From positions 1 to 12,693 of the forward strand of contig JBBQRS010000125.1 in the NCBI GenBank assembly GCA_038214535.1: a DNA stretch of 12,693 nt, in the 5' to 3' direction. The stretch comes from JBBQRS01 sp038214535 (GTDB taxonomy: Bacteria > Chloroflexota > Anaerolineae > CG2-30-64-16). Shown here in pieces: positions 5,719 through 12,147 of this stretch; the first letter of the stretch is position 1; the number at the start of each line of letters is the position of its first letter. The position numbers were made by a program, and so were the translations under genes. The notes under the pieces are model-generated. The model searched no databases. It was not told the origin of the DNA and saw only the letters and a list, made by a program, of their open reading frames with translations.

Positions 5719-8385
5719 CTAGCGGGCGCTGAAGCGCGGCTTGAAGGCCCGCAGCCGATTGGCGTTGCTCACCACGGTTACGCTGGAGAAGGCCATCGCG
5801 GCCCCCGCGATCAACGGGCTGAGCAAGATGCCGAAGAAGGGATAGAGCAGGCCCATCGCGATGGGCAGGCCCAACATGTTGTAGATGAACGCGCCGACCA
5901 GGTTCTGCTTGATGTTGCGCATGGTCGCCCGGCTCACCTCGATCGCCGTCACTACCCCGCGCAGGCTGCCTTTAATCAAGGTGATATCCGATGCCTCGAT
6001 CGCAACGTCCGTGCCCGTGCCGATCGCCAGGCCCACGTCGGCCTGTGCCAACGCCGGCGCGTCGTTGATGCCGTCGCCCACCATCGCGACCTTCTTGCCC
6101 TCCGCCTGCAACAAGTGGACGTTGTGCGCCTTGTCCTCCGGCAGCACCTCAGCCAGCACGCGATCCACACCCATTTGCTTGGCGATGGCCTCAGCCGTGC
6201 GGCGGTTGTCGCCGGTGATCATCACGACCTCGATGCCCATGCGGTGCAGCGCGGCGATGGCTTCGGCGGAATCCGCTTTCACCGTATCGGCCACGGCGAT
6301 GATGCCCGCGGCCAGGCCGTCCACCGCGAAGTACATCGGCGTCTTGCCCTGGTCCGCCAACGCTGCGGCTTGAGCCTCCAAAGTGCCCAGGCCGATGCCC
6401 TCGCGCTGCATCAACTTGAGATTGCCGATGGCCAGCTTGTGCGCCTCGACGGTGGCGAGCACGCCGTAGCCGGGGACGGCGTCGAAAGCCGTCGGATCGG
6501 TCAAGACCAGATTGCGGGCCTTGGCGCCTTCCACGATCGCTTCGGCCAGCGGGTGCTCCGACGAGCGTTCCACCGCTGCCACCAGGCGGAGCAGGTCGTC
6601 CGCGGCCCAGGCGCCGGCGACAATCACGTCGGTCAGTTCCGGCTTGCCTTTGGTAATCGTGCCGGTTTTGTCCAGCACGACCGTCTTGATTGCCTGCGCG
6701 GTCTGCAACGCCTCGCCCGACCGAATCAGGATGCCGTTCTCTGCGCCTTTGCCGATGCCGACCATCAGGCTCATCGGCGTGGCCAGGCCCAGCGCGCAGG
6801 GGCAGGCGATGATCAGCACGGTCACGCTCGTGACCAGCGCGTACACCAGTTGGGGCTGCGGCCCCAGGTTGAACCAGGCCACGAAGGTCAGCACCGCCAG
6901 GATCATCACCACAGGCACGAAGTAGCCGGAGATGGTGTCGGCCAGGCGGGCGATCGGCGCCTTGCTGTTTTGCGCGTCCTGCACCATCTTGACGATCTGC
7001 GCCAGCGCCGTATCCTTGCCGACCTTGGTCGTGCGGAACTTGAACGCGCCGGTCTTGTTCAGCGTGGCGCCGATCACTTCGTCGCCCGCCTGCTTGCTGA
7101 CCGGCAGCGACTCACCGGTGAGCATGGACTCGTCCACCGCCGAGCTGCCCTCCAGGATCACGCCGTCCACGGGCACCTTTTCGCCGGGGCGCACCTGCAC
7201 CACGTCGCCGACCAGCACTTCCTCCACCGGGATGTCAAGCGTCTCTCCGTCGCGGATCACGCGGGCGGTTTTGGCCTGCAACCCCATCAACTTTTTGATC
7301 GCCTCGCTGGTGCGGCCCTTGGCGCGTAATTCGAGCGCCTGGCCCAACACCACCAGGGCGATCACCACCGCCACCACATCGTAGAACGGCTCCGAGGTGC
7401 CCGCCGGGAAAAGACCGGGGAACAGGACGGCGACGGTCGAGTAGAGCCACGCCGCGCCCGTGCCGAGCGCGATCAAGGTGTTCATGTTAGCTGCGCGGTG
7501 CTTGAGCGCCGCCCACGCGCCGGTGAAGAAGTGGCCGCCGGACCAGAAGAGCACCGGCAGGGTCAGCAGCGCCGCACCGAGCCATGCCAGGCGCAAAGTC
7601 GCCATGCTCCAGTCGCGCACGAATGGGATGAACTGCGGATAGGCGGTGATCAGTACCGGCACGGAAATGACGGCGGCAAAGAGGAACTTGCGAAACAAGC
7701 TGCGATACTCGCGGTCGTGCTCGGCCTCTTGCTTGTCCACCGGCTCTTCGCTGACGGTCGGCCGGGCCTTATAACCCCACTCCGCGATGACGCCGTGCAG
7801 TTGCGCCAGGGTGGTCTGCTGGGGCAGGTACGCGATAGTGGCCTCCTGGGTGCCGACGTTGACGGACGCGCTCAGCACACCCGGCGTCGCCCGCAGGTCG
7901 TCTTCGATGAAGCCGACGCACGAGGTGCAGCGCAAGTTGTCGATGCCGATGCGGGTTTGCGCGCCGCCGGCCCGGAAACCGGCAGGCCGCAGCGCCGCAG
8001 CCAGGGCCGCGGTGGTCGTGCGCCGCGGGTCATACTCGACCGTCACCGCGCCCGAGCCGGTGTTCGCGTGCGCGCTGCGGACACCCGGCACACCGCGGAT
8101 GGCGGCCTCAACACCGCGCCCATCTTGCTCCCGCTTCAGCCCCAGCACGGGCAGGTCAATTCGGGTCAGCGACAAGCCCGGGTTGAAGCCGGTCGTGGCC
8201 GAGCCAGCCGGTGTCGGCGCTGTCGCTGCGGTCAGCGCTGTTGGCGCGAACTGATGCGGGTCGGCGTCAAACTGCGCGACGCACTTGGGTGAGCAGAAGT
8301 AAAACGTCTGTCCCATATGCTCGCGCGTTGCGGCTGCGTCTCGCGGTTCGATATCCATACCGCAAACAGGATCTCTGACCATCAT
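5719..8385 (-). CDS. copA: Copper-exporting P1B-type ATPase with N-terminal YHS domain
   Basis: An 888-residue pump that uses ATP to move Cu(I) out of the cytoplasm. The start MMVRDPVCGM is set by AGGA six bases before the ATG at 8385; the frame extends to 8472, but those codons cover the promoter. Domains: YHS (about 4-46, C8 and FCSPKC 30-35); a first HMA-like domain (about 72-138) without CxxC; a second HMA domain (about 143-206) with CTSC 153-156; then the membrane and ATPase core. TGES is at 423-426, the CPC metal site at 528-530, DKTGT with phosphorylated D572, SEHPLAEA 609-616 and GDGINDAP 770-777. YN 835-836 and MAFSS 864-868 complete the P1B-1 Cu(I) signature. The cupredoxin gene follows 19 bases later. 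Cu(I) specificity is strongly supported; Ag(I) is usually also carried. Confidence 0.96.
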   Translation of the reverse strand: MMVRDPVCGMDIEPRDAAATREHMGQTFYFCSPKCVAQFDADPHQFAPTALTAATAPTPAGSATTGFNPGLSLTRIDLPVLGLKREQDGRGVEAAIRGVPGVRSAHANTGSGAVTVEYDPRRTTTAALAAALRPAGFRAGGAQTRIGIDNLRCTSCVGFIEDDLRATPGVLSASVNVGTQEATIAYLPQQTTLAQLHGVIAEWGYKARPTVSEEPVDKQEAEHDREYRSLFRKFLFAAVISVPVLITAYPQFIPFVRDWSMATLRLAWLGAALLTLPVLFWSGGHFFTGAWAALKHRAANMNTLIALGTGAAWLYSTVAVLFPGLFPAGTSEPFYDVVAVVIALVVLGQALELRAKGRTSEAIKKLMGLQAKTARVIRDGETLDIPVEEVLVGDVVQVRPGEKVPVDGVILEGSSAVDESMLTGESLPVSKQAGDEVIGATLNKTGAFKFRTTKVGKDTALAQIVKMVQDAQNSKAPIARLADTISGYFVPVVMILAVLTFVAWFNLGPQPQLVYALVTSVTVLIIACPCALGLATPMSLMVGIGKGAENGILIRSGEALQTAQAIKTVVLDKTGTITKGKPELTDVIVAGAWAADDLLRLVAAVERSSEHPLAEAIVEGAKARNLVLTDPTAFDAVPGYGVLATVEAHKLAIGNLKLMQREGIGLGTLEAQAAALADQGKTPMYFAVDGLAAGIIAVADTVKADSAEAIAALHRMGIEVVMITGDNRRTAEAIAKQMGVDRVLAEVLPEDKAHNVHLLQAEGKKVAMVGDGINDAPALAQADVGLAIGTGTDVAIEASDITLIKGSLRGVVTAIEVSRATMRNIKQNLVGAFIYNMLGLPIAMGLLYPFFGILLSPLIAGAAMAFSSVTVVSNANRLRAFKPRFSAR

Positions 8386-8420
8386 ACAAGTTCCTTTCGG
8401 GCGCCCCTGGGCCCGACACC

Positions 8421-8470
8421 ATGATAGCAGATCAAGTCCCTCCTGCACGCGCCAATTGATAGGAATTGAC
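8421..8470 (-). promoter_or_regulatory. copA extended -10 promoter and candidate operator
   Basis: On the minus strand TGCTATCAT (8429-8421) is an extended -10. TCTGCTATCATG is retained unchanged in the decayed second copy at 10523-10534. Upstream, GTCAATTCCTATCAATTG (8470-8453) holds two TCAATT half-sites ten bases apart. It shares TTCCTANCAAT with the box before the MMG/PepSY gene. The last T of the second CAAT is 29 bases before the -10 start, against 8 bases in the other promoter, a shift of 21 bp or two helical turns. No CueR-type or CsoR-type operator is seen. Confidence 0.55.
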
Positions 8471-8516
8471 ACGCGCCGAACGGCCGATCGTCACCGGGCA
8501 TGCCAGAGTTCGTTCG

Positions 8517-8530
8517 TGTCACCTGTGTCA
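8517..8530. promoter_or_regulatory. Conserved dyad upstream of copA
   Basis: TGTCACCTGTGTCA is an imperfect palindrome (TGnCAC, CT, GTGnCA). The second repeat copy keeps it as TGACACCTGTGTCG at 10622-10635, with the inner CACCTGTG unchanged while the flanks differ. It lies about 90 bp upstream of the copA -10, so it could be a distant regulator site or merely the base of a larger terminator structure. Confidence 0.3.
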
Positions 8531-8542
8531 TGCGCCGACCCA

Positions 8543-8580
8543 GCAACAAAAAGGCGCGGCATACACCGATCCCGCGCCTT
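8543..8580 (-). terminator. Intrinsic terminator after the YHS gene
   Basis: On the minus strand the stem CCGCGCCTT pairs with AAGGCGCGG (8551-8559 with 8572-8580) and is followed by TTTTTGTTG when the run at 8546-8552 is read. It lies 24 bases beyond the YHS stop and before the copA promoter, so YHS and copA are probably separate transcripts. Confidence 0.75.
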
Positions 8581-8604
8581 CGCTCTCACCGATTCACCTG
8601 CGCG

Positions 8605-8778
8605 CTAATGCTGGTGCCCACCGTGTTCCTCTGCCTTGCCGGCGTACCTGGCCGGCTCCTTGTCGAACGCCTTTTTGCAGCCGGCCGAGCAGAAGTAATA
8701 CGTCTGCCCCTGGTAGTCGGACTGACCGGCCGCCTGCTTCGGGTCTACATCCATGCCGCAAACGGGATCTTTAGCCAT
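8605..8778 (-). CDS. Small YHS-domain metal-binding protein with His tail
   Basis: A 57-residue protein from the ATG at 8778, preceded by AAGGAAGG five bases upstream; a longer frame to 8841 passes through this ribosome site and is rejected. Nearly the whole protein is one YHS domain: DPVCGMDVDP with C7, then QTYYFCSAGCKKAFDKEP with C30 and C34. It ends EEHGGHQH, with three His (52, 55, 57) giving extra metal-binding capacity. It has no signal peptide, so it should be cytoplasmic. The N-terminal domain of the neighbouring CopA is a close relative, suggesting one domain lent to both a soluble protein and the pump. A likely job is binding cytoplasmic copper and handing it to CopA. Domain assignment is firm; chaperone function is inferred. 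Confidence 0.88.
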   Translation of the reverse strand: MAKDPVCGMDVDPKQAAGQSDYQGQTYYFCSAGCKKAFDKEPARYAGKAEEHGGHQH

Positions 8779-8866
8779 GGGAACCTTCCTTTCTGGATTT
8801 GAACCTGCGTGTGAGGGCATTGGCTCCGGTGACCAAACCAACCCGAATCCTTCACGCGCGTAAAGT

Positions 8867-8876
8867 CATGCTACCA
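8867..8876 (-). promoter_or_regulatory. Possible extended -10 for the YHS gene
   Basis: On the minus strand TGGTAGCATG resembles the copA element TGCTATCATG and lies about 90 bases before the YHS ATG. It has no clear -35 and TAGCAT is a weak hexamer. The gene could equally be read through from the DUF302 gene 205 bases upstream. Confidence 0.3.
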
Positions 8877-8983
8877 CGGGGATGATCGCATGCACAGCGC
8901 CAAATGCAGTGTTGTGCGCACGCCGATGGGCGGGTGTCCTGCCCCGCCAAACAGCTTATTGCTGCCCCCTCAATTCATCCGGG

Positions 8984-9379
8984 TCACTTGAGGCTTGCAA
9001 TCACACGGTGCAGCATGGTTCTGGCCTCCACGGCAACCTCATGGGCAACCGGGTCTTCTTTGAGGACGCCAAGCAGTTCCACCGGGTCTGCGGCGGTGAC
9101 GACAGAACCTTCGCCCTCTTCGTACACGGTGACGTTGCAAGGCAGCAGCAAGCCCACGTCCAGGTTGGCTGAGAGCGCACGATGAGCGAGTGGGGGATTA
9201 CACGCGCCGAGGATCACATATCGACGGAAGTCCGCGTTGATTTTTTGCTTCAGCGTGGCCTTCACGTCAATTTGCGTCAGCACGCCATAGCCTTCTGCCT
9301 TGAGCGCATTCGTGGTTTTCTGAACGGCCGACTCGTAAGGCAGGTCGATTCTAGCGCGCATACCAATGTCAGTTGCCAT
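8984..9379 (-). CDS. DUF302 family protein
   Basis: A 131-residue protein. The ATG at 9379 has AAGGAAG eight bases upstream. It shows the DUF302 pattern: YESAVQKTTNALKAEGYGVLTQIDVKATL (about 15-43), the Cys-containing strand YVILGACNPPLAHRAL (54-69) and the core NLDVGLLLPCNVTVYE (72-87). C60 and C81 are the notable soft residues. DUF302 proteins form small alpha/beta dimers and are often encoded beside thiosulfate, cytochrome or metal-resistance genes; their biochemical role is not established. It begins 16 bases after the cytochrome c stop, so the two are co-transcribed. No signal peptide is seen, so it should be cytoplasmic. Family is confident, function unknown. Confidence 0.88.
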   Translation of the reverse strand: MATDIGMRARIDLPYESAVQKTTNALKAEGYGVLTQIDVKATLKQKINADFRRYVILGACNPPLAHRALSANLDVGLLLPCNVTVYEEGEGSVVTAADPVELLGVLKEDPVAHEVAVEARTMLHRVIASLK

Positions 9380-9395
9380 AGGGTTGTCTTCCTTA

Positions 9396-9960
9396 TCAAG
9401 GTAGTGTTTTGAGGTGTGCGATCAAGTCGGCCAGATCGTCGTCGCTGATGGTCCAGCGCGGCATGTCCGGTTTCAACTGCGTGCCGTTGGGATCTTGACC
9501 CTTCACAACCGCCAAGCGGAACTTTTCGAGGTCGAATTCGCCCTGCAAGACCGACCAGCGAATGTCCTTGGCATCCATCGCTTGATTCATGGCCATGAGG
9601 TGTACGCCGCCCCGCCCATCCGTGCCGTGGCACGAGGCGCACGCCAGTTGCCCGCTCCCCATCATCCAGCCGCTCGACGCCGGGCCGCTCGTGTAGGTGA
9701 TAGCCGTACCGCGTTCACTCGTGGCGGTGAAATAGATGGGTTCACCGTTCGAGCGAAAGGCTCCCGTCCCCCACCCAGGCAGTGCCACCAGACATCATTC
9801 CCCGCCCTGTGCCTCCGCCTACGCCACGCCCCATTGGTCCAGTGGTTCCACCAGACCCCGCGCCAGGCCCCGTTGCCCCGTTGGAAGACGTGCAGCCTGC
9901 GAGCAACAGAGCCGCCACGACGACGAGGTGTGCGATGGTAACCGCTGTTTTCGTGTTCAT
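9396..9960 (-). pseudogene. c-type cytochrome lipoprotein with one-base frameshift
   Basis: Two overlapping frames together make one protein. The first frame (ATG 9960) gives a lipoprotein signal with lipobox LLAGC (C23) and a Gly-rich linker with PMGRG and GRGMMSGG. It runs out of frame near 9768-9772 and stops at 9742. The second frame, one base off, continues with FRSNGEPIYFTATS, SSGWMMGSGQ, the haem site CASCH (9627-9641) and a likely axial Met in PDMPRW (9462-9464), ending at the TAA at 9396-9398. The switch falls in GGGTGGGGGACGGG; removing one G restores one frame of about 187 residues. So this is a membrane-tethered mono-haem cytochrome, either truly broken or carrying a read error. 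It again carries MMG-type motifs before the haem. The DUF302 gene follows by 16 bases. Confidence 0.82.
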
Positions 9961-10002
9961 AGTTTCATTTCCATCTTTCCTTGCCTTGATGCTTTCCAAC
10001 AT

Positions 10003-10199
10003 CCTCTCGCAACGTCAAGCCTGGTTCACATGGCTCTTGCGCAAAAGCGCATACAGATCAGGCTTGTGTGTCGTCCGATCTTCATGATTGCCGAAGAACG
10101 AACATCGTCGGCGGCGAGTTCACGCCATCACCCTTTCACGTTCGCTCAGCAGACCCACTGCAGTGAACCGCGGGCATCTTGGACGCCCGCACACCTGCT
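10003..10199. other. Region without a recognised gene
   Basis: Between the cytochrome lipoprotein and the truncated copA copy nothing convincing is seen. GCGCTTTTGCGC (plus-strand complement, near 10040-10051) is a short dyad. A long plus-strand frame over 9736-10350 lacks any family sequence and overlaps the cytochrome gene, so it is treated as a shadow. The segment may be what remains of a deleted copA-like gene. Confidence 0.4.
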
Positions 10200-10487
10200 T
10201 CAACCTCGCTTCCGACATAGCGTTGGGCATAGGGACAGCATAGCCGAAGGGATCGGCCCTGTCATCAGCGTCAACGATAGACCCGGTATAGCAAGAAGGC
10301 CGCTCTTTGGGGCGGCCCTTTCAACTTCTATCGTACGATGTTTGATGTAATCATGGCTGGAGCCACTCTGTCGGGATCTCATGCGATGTCCCTTCTTTGA
10401 GGCTGGTCGGCTTCTGTCGTGAACGATCCAGCGCGGGGCCGCGCCCTGGGGTTCGATGTCCATGCCGCAAACAGGATCTCTGACCAT
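10200..10487 (-). pseudogene. Truncated copA-like 5' end (YHS start only)
   Basis: The ATG at 10487 has GGGA eight bases upstream and starts MVRDPVCGMDIEP, the same first residues as CopA. After about 18 codons the likeness stops and the frame runs through unrelated sequence to a TAG at 10200-10202, for 95 residues. The rest of the YHS domain (the FCSPKC part), the HMA domains and the ATPase are missing. It is therefore the stump of a second copA or YHS gene, left with its promoter region intact. Any product would have one half of the YHS metal site and is unlikely to work. Confidence 0.7.
10298..10320. terminator. Possible hairpin terminator
   Basis: GGCCGC (10298-10303) pairs with GCGGCC (10312-10317) over an eight-base loop, followed by CTTTC on the plus strand. 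The T-run is short. It lies inside the truncated copA-like frame and may have ended a gene now lost. Confidence 0.35.
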
Positions 10488-10713
10488 GATGCGAGTCCCT
10501 TTCCGGCGCCTTGCGTCAGGTGTCATGATAGCAGATTAAATCCTCGCGCACCCGCGCCGACTTGCGGGACTCGACATGCGCAGAACGGCCTATCGCCGTC
10601 GTGCCTGCCAGAATCCGTTCGTGACACCTGTGTCGTGTGCCGACCCGGCAATAAGAAGGCGCGGGATCAGTGTATCCCGCGCCTTCTCTCTCATCCATTT
10701 CCCTGCGCGCTAG
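10436..10713 (-). repeat. Direct repeat copy 2: decayed cop intergenic cassette
   Basis: Counterpart of 8330-8607. It keeps the terminator stem, the CACCTGTG dyad, the extended -10 TGCTATCAT (10533-10525), the ribosome site and the first copA codons. The TTCCTA operator-like box is not kept (the matching bases read GAGTCCCGCAAGTC). Similarity ends on the right exactly at the base corresponding to the YHS stop codon, TAG (10711-10713 complement), where the zwf remnant begins. Confidence 0.78.
10650..10685. terminator. Intrinsic terminator hairpin in repeat copy 2
   Basis: A perfect 12-bp stem, AAGGCGCGGGAT (10656-10667) with ATCCCGCGCCTT (10674-10685), around a six-base loop. It is stronger than its counterpart at 8551-8580, although the gene it served is gone. 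On the minus strand it is followed by CTTATTG. Confidence 0.65.
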
Positions 10714-10891
10714 GGTGTGTATGCAAACTTGCTGACCATGGTATATACTGGCCGGCATGATATGCAGACACGAGTTGACCGACGAGCGGCGAGAGCAGAC
10801 CGCGCCGCGCTAGACGAAAGATGGCAGGCACAACCATGCGTCGCGCCAGATCGCCCGATGCGCCAAACAGCACCAACGTGCAAGGCTCCAT
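10691..10891 (-). pseudogene. zwf: Truncated glucose-6-phosphate dehydrogenase 5' end
   Basis: The minus-strand frame from 10891 starts MEPCTLVLFGASGDLARR and continues MVVPAIFRLARRGLLSP, the opening of Zwf: the GASGDLARR nucleotide-binding loop and the first helix. In-frame sequence before the ATG (to a TGA near 10922) also looks like the usual Zwf leader, so the original start may have been lost. Likeness stops after about 35-40 residues, and the frame then runs into the cop repeat copy, whose edge is at 10713. A full enzyme has roughly 450-500 residues, so more than nine tenths is missing. It lies directly after the HAD gene on the same strand, as part of a broken gnd-HAD-zwf operon. Confidence 0.78.
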
Positions 10892-10952
10892 CGCACGGTC
10901 TGTTTCTGCCGCCGTGCCTGCTCATCAGCAATTATATGGTTCTTCACTGGCA

Positions 10953-11675
10953 TCATTGACCTCCCGATCGGGTCTGCGTTGTCGGCACGCCGGGCAGCGG
11001 CTCCTCGAGGGTGGTCAGCACGTGGTCTGCTCCCGCCGACCGCAGCGCCTCGACCGTGTACTTGCCGGTAGCAACACCGACGGCCACCGCGCCCACGGCA
11101 TGCGCCGCTTCGATGTCGCGCGGCGTATCGCCGACGACGAGTACGCGAGTGGGATCCGTGGGGTGACCGTGGAGTCGGCTACAGCGGTCGATCGCCATGC
11201 GCGTGAGTTCCCCACGGTCGCTCGAGTCGGATCCGTAGCCGCCGAATGAAAAGAATCGGTTCAGACCGCCACGGGCCAGCTTGATATGCGCCGCCGCCTC
11301 TAACGCCCCGGACACAAGCCCGAGCATGATGCCGGCATCGACCAACCGCGGGAGCAATGCCGTCACTCCAGGCATCACTCGATAGCCGGGTGACTGCTCT
11401 ACCTCTTTCACCAGCTGCTCGAGGTAGGCGCCCAGCAGCCGCGCCATCTCCCGATCCGTGGGCTCCCGACCGAGCACGCGTGCGAAAGTCAGACGGCCCA
11501 CTTCCGGATCGGTCATGCCGCCCTCGGTGAACTCGCCGATGTCTGCCGGGATGCTGTGCAGCCGATCGAACGCGTCCCGCCATGATTTGGTCCCGGCACC
11601 CCCGGTCGAGATCAGGCAGCCGTCCACGTCGAAGAGGATCGCCGTTATCTGATAGTCGTGTTCGTCATCCATCAT
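10953..11675 (-). CDS. HAD-family phosphatase in a pentose-phosphate gene cluster
   Basis: A 240-residue haloacid dehalogenase-type hydrolase of the phosphoglycolate phosphatase/beta-phosphoglucomutase class. Motif I is AILFDVDGCL with nucleophile D16 and acid D18. A helical cap domain runs about 30-100. Motif II is LVSGA (S122), motif III K132, and motif IV VVGDTPRDIEAA with D183 and D187. The start chosen is the ATG at 11675, whose bases overlap the gnd stop as ATGATG; an upstream frame to 11837 is only the gnd shadow. All catalytic residues are present, so the gene looks intact although its neighbours gnd and zwf are truncated. Substrate cannot be told; a sugar phosphate or phosphoglycolate fits the context. 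A second, broken copy lies inverted at 12408-12562. Confidence 0.88.
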   Translation of the reverse strand: MMDDEHDYQITAILFDVDGCLISTGGAGTKSWRDAFDRLHSIPADIGEFTEGGMTDPEVGRLTFARVLGREPTDREMARLLGAYLEQLVKEVEQSPGYRVMPGVTALLPRLVDAGIMLGLVSGALEAAAHIKLARGGLNRFFSFGGYGSDSSDRGELTRMAIDRCSRLHGHPTDPTRVLVVGDTPRDIEAAHAVGAVAVGVATGKYTVEALRSAGADHVLTTLEEPLPGVPTTQTRSGGQ

Positions 11676-11938
11676 TTCGTGGTTTCCTTCACTGCATGAC
11701 CGCCGAATTCGTTGCGCAATGCGGCAATCACCTTCGCGCCAAAGCTGTCTTCTTGCCGCGAACGAAACCGCATCAGCAGGGAGAGTGCCAGGACGGGCGC
11801 CGGCACGTTCTTTTCGATGGATTCGATTACCGCCCACTGTCCCTCGCCCGAGTCTTCGACATAGCCGCGAATCGAAGCGAGATCGGGCTCTTTGGCGAAA
11901 GCGCGCTCGGCCAGTTCAAGCAGCCACGAACGAACGAC
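11520..11938 (-). repeat. Inverted repeat, left arm (HAD 5' end and gnd 3' end)
   Basis: This arm is mirrored at 12145-12562. Over the gnd part (267 bases on each side) I count about 15 differences, or about 94% identity; 12 of them do not change the amino acid. The HAD part is less alike and has small gaps. The 206-base spacer (11939-12144) is single-copy gnd sequence. Likeness starts abruptly at GTCGTTCGTTC on the inner side and ends near GGTGAACTC/TTCACCGA on the outer side. Confidence 0.85.
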
Positions 11939-12144
11939 GCTACCCTGATTCCACAGGTGTGAGACCGCGCGCAGATCGAGCGCCTCGAAGTCAGACGCCT
12001 TAAGAATTTCGAAGCCCTCCCCGTAGGCCTGGAGCATGCCGTACTCGACTCCGTTATGCACCATCTTGACGAAGTGGCCCGACCCGCTCGGTCCCGTGTG
12101 GAGGTAGCCGTCAGGCGGCGCCAGCGTTTTGAAGGCAGGCTCCA
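11672..12144 (-). pseudogene. gnd: 6-phosphogluconate dehydrogenase, N-terminus missing
   Basis: The remaining 157 or so codons are the C-terminal part of the roughly 300-residue NAD-type 6PGDH: FKTLAPPDGYLH, the catalytic Lys segment GHFVKMVHNGVEYG, LWNQGSVVRSWLLELAE, GYVEDSGEGQW, RFRSRQEDSFGAKV and a terminal FGGHAVKE. The Rossmann NAD-binding half is absent. The frame is open to 12190, but from 12145 outward it reads the antisense of an inverted second gnd copy, so the residues before LEPAF are not gnd. Without the cofactor domain the protein should be inactive. Its stop overlaps the HAD start by four bases (ATGA), a remnant of a coupled operon. Confidence 0.88.
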
Positions 12145-12147
12145 GTC

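Larger units (their letters stand above)
8330..8607 (-). repeat. Direct repeat copy 1: YHS gene end to copA start
   Basis: This stretch runs from the last codon of the small YHS gene, through the terminator and copA promoter, to about codon 18 of copA. It recurs in the same orientation at about 10436-10713 with roughly three quarters of bases the same by eye. Long exact blocks include CCGCAAACAGGATCTCTGAC (8360-8379) and CATGATAGCAGAT. Confidence 0.8.

Noticed and set aside
5698..7329. A 543-codon open frame on the plus strand
   Set aside because: It lies wholly antisense to copA, is rich in His, Arg, Gln and Asp as GC-rich shadows are, and shows no family motif.
8929..8948. GGCGGG/CCCGCC hairpin after the DUF302 gene
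   Set aside because: Only six pairs with an eight-base loop and no T-run on either strand, so not called as a terminator.
9736..10350. A 204-codon plus-strand frame
   Set aside because: Overlaps the cytochrome lipoprotein antisense and has no recognisable sequence.
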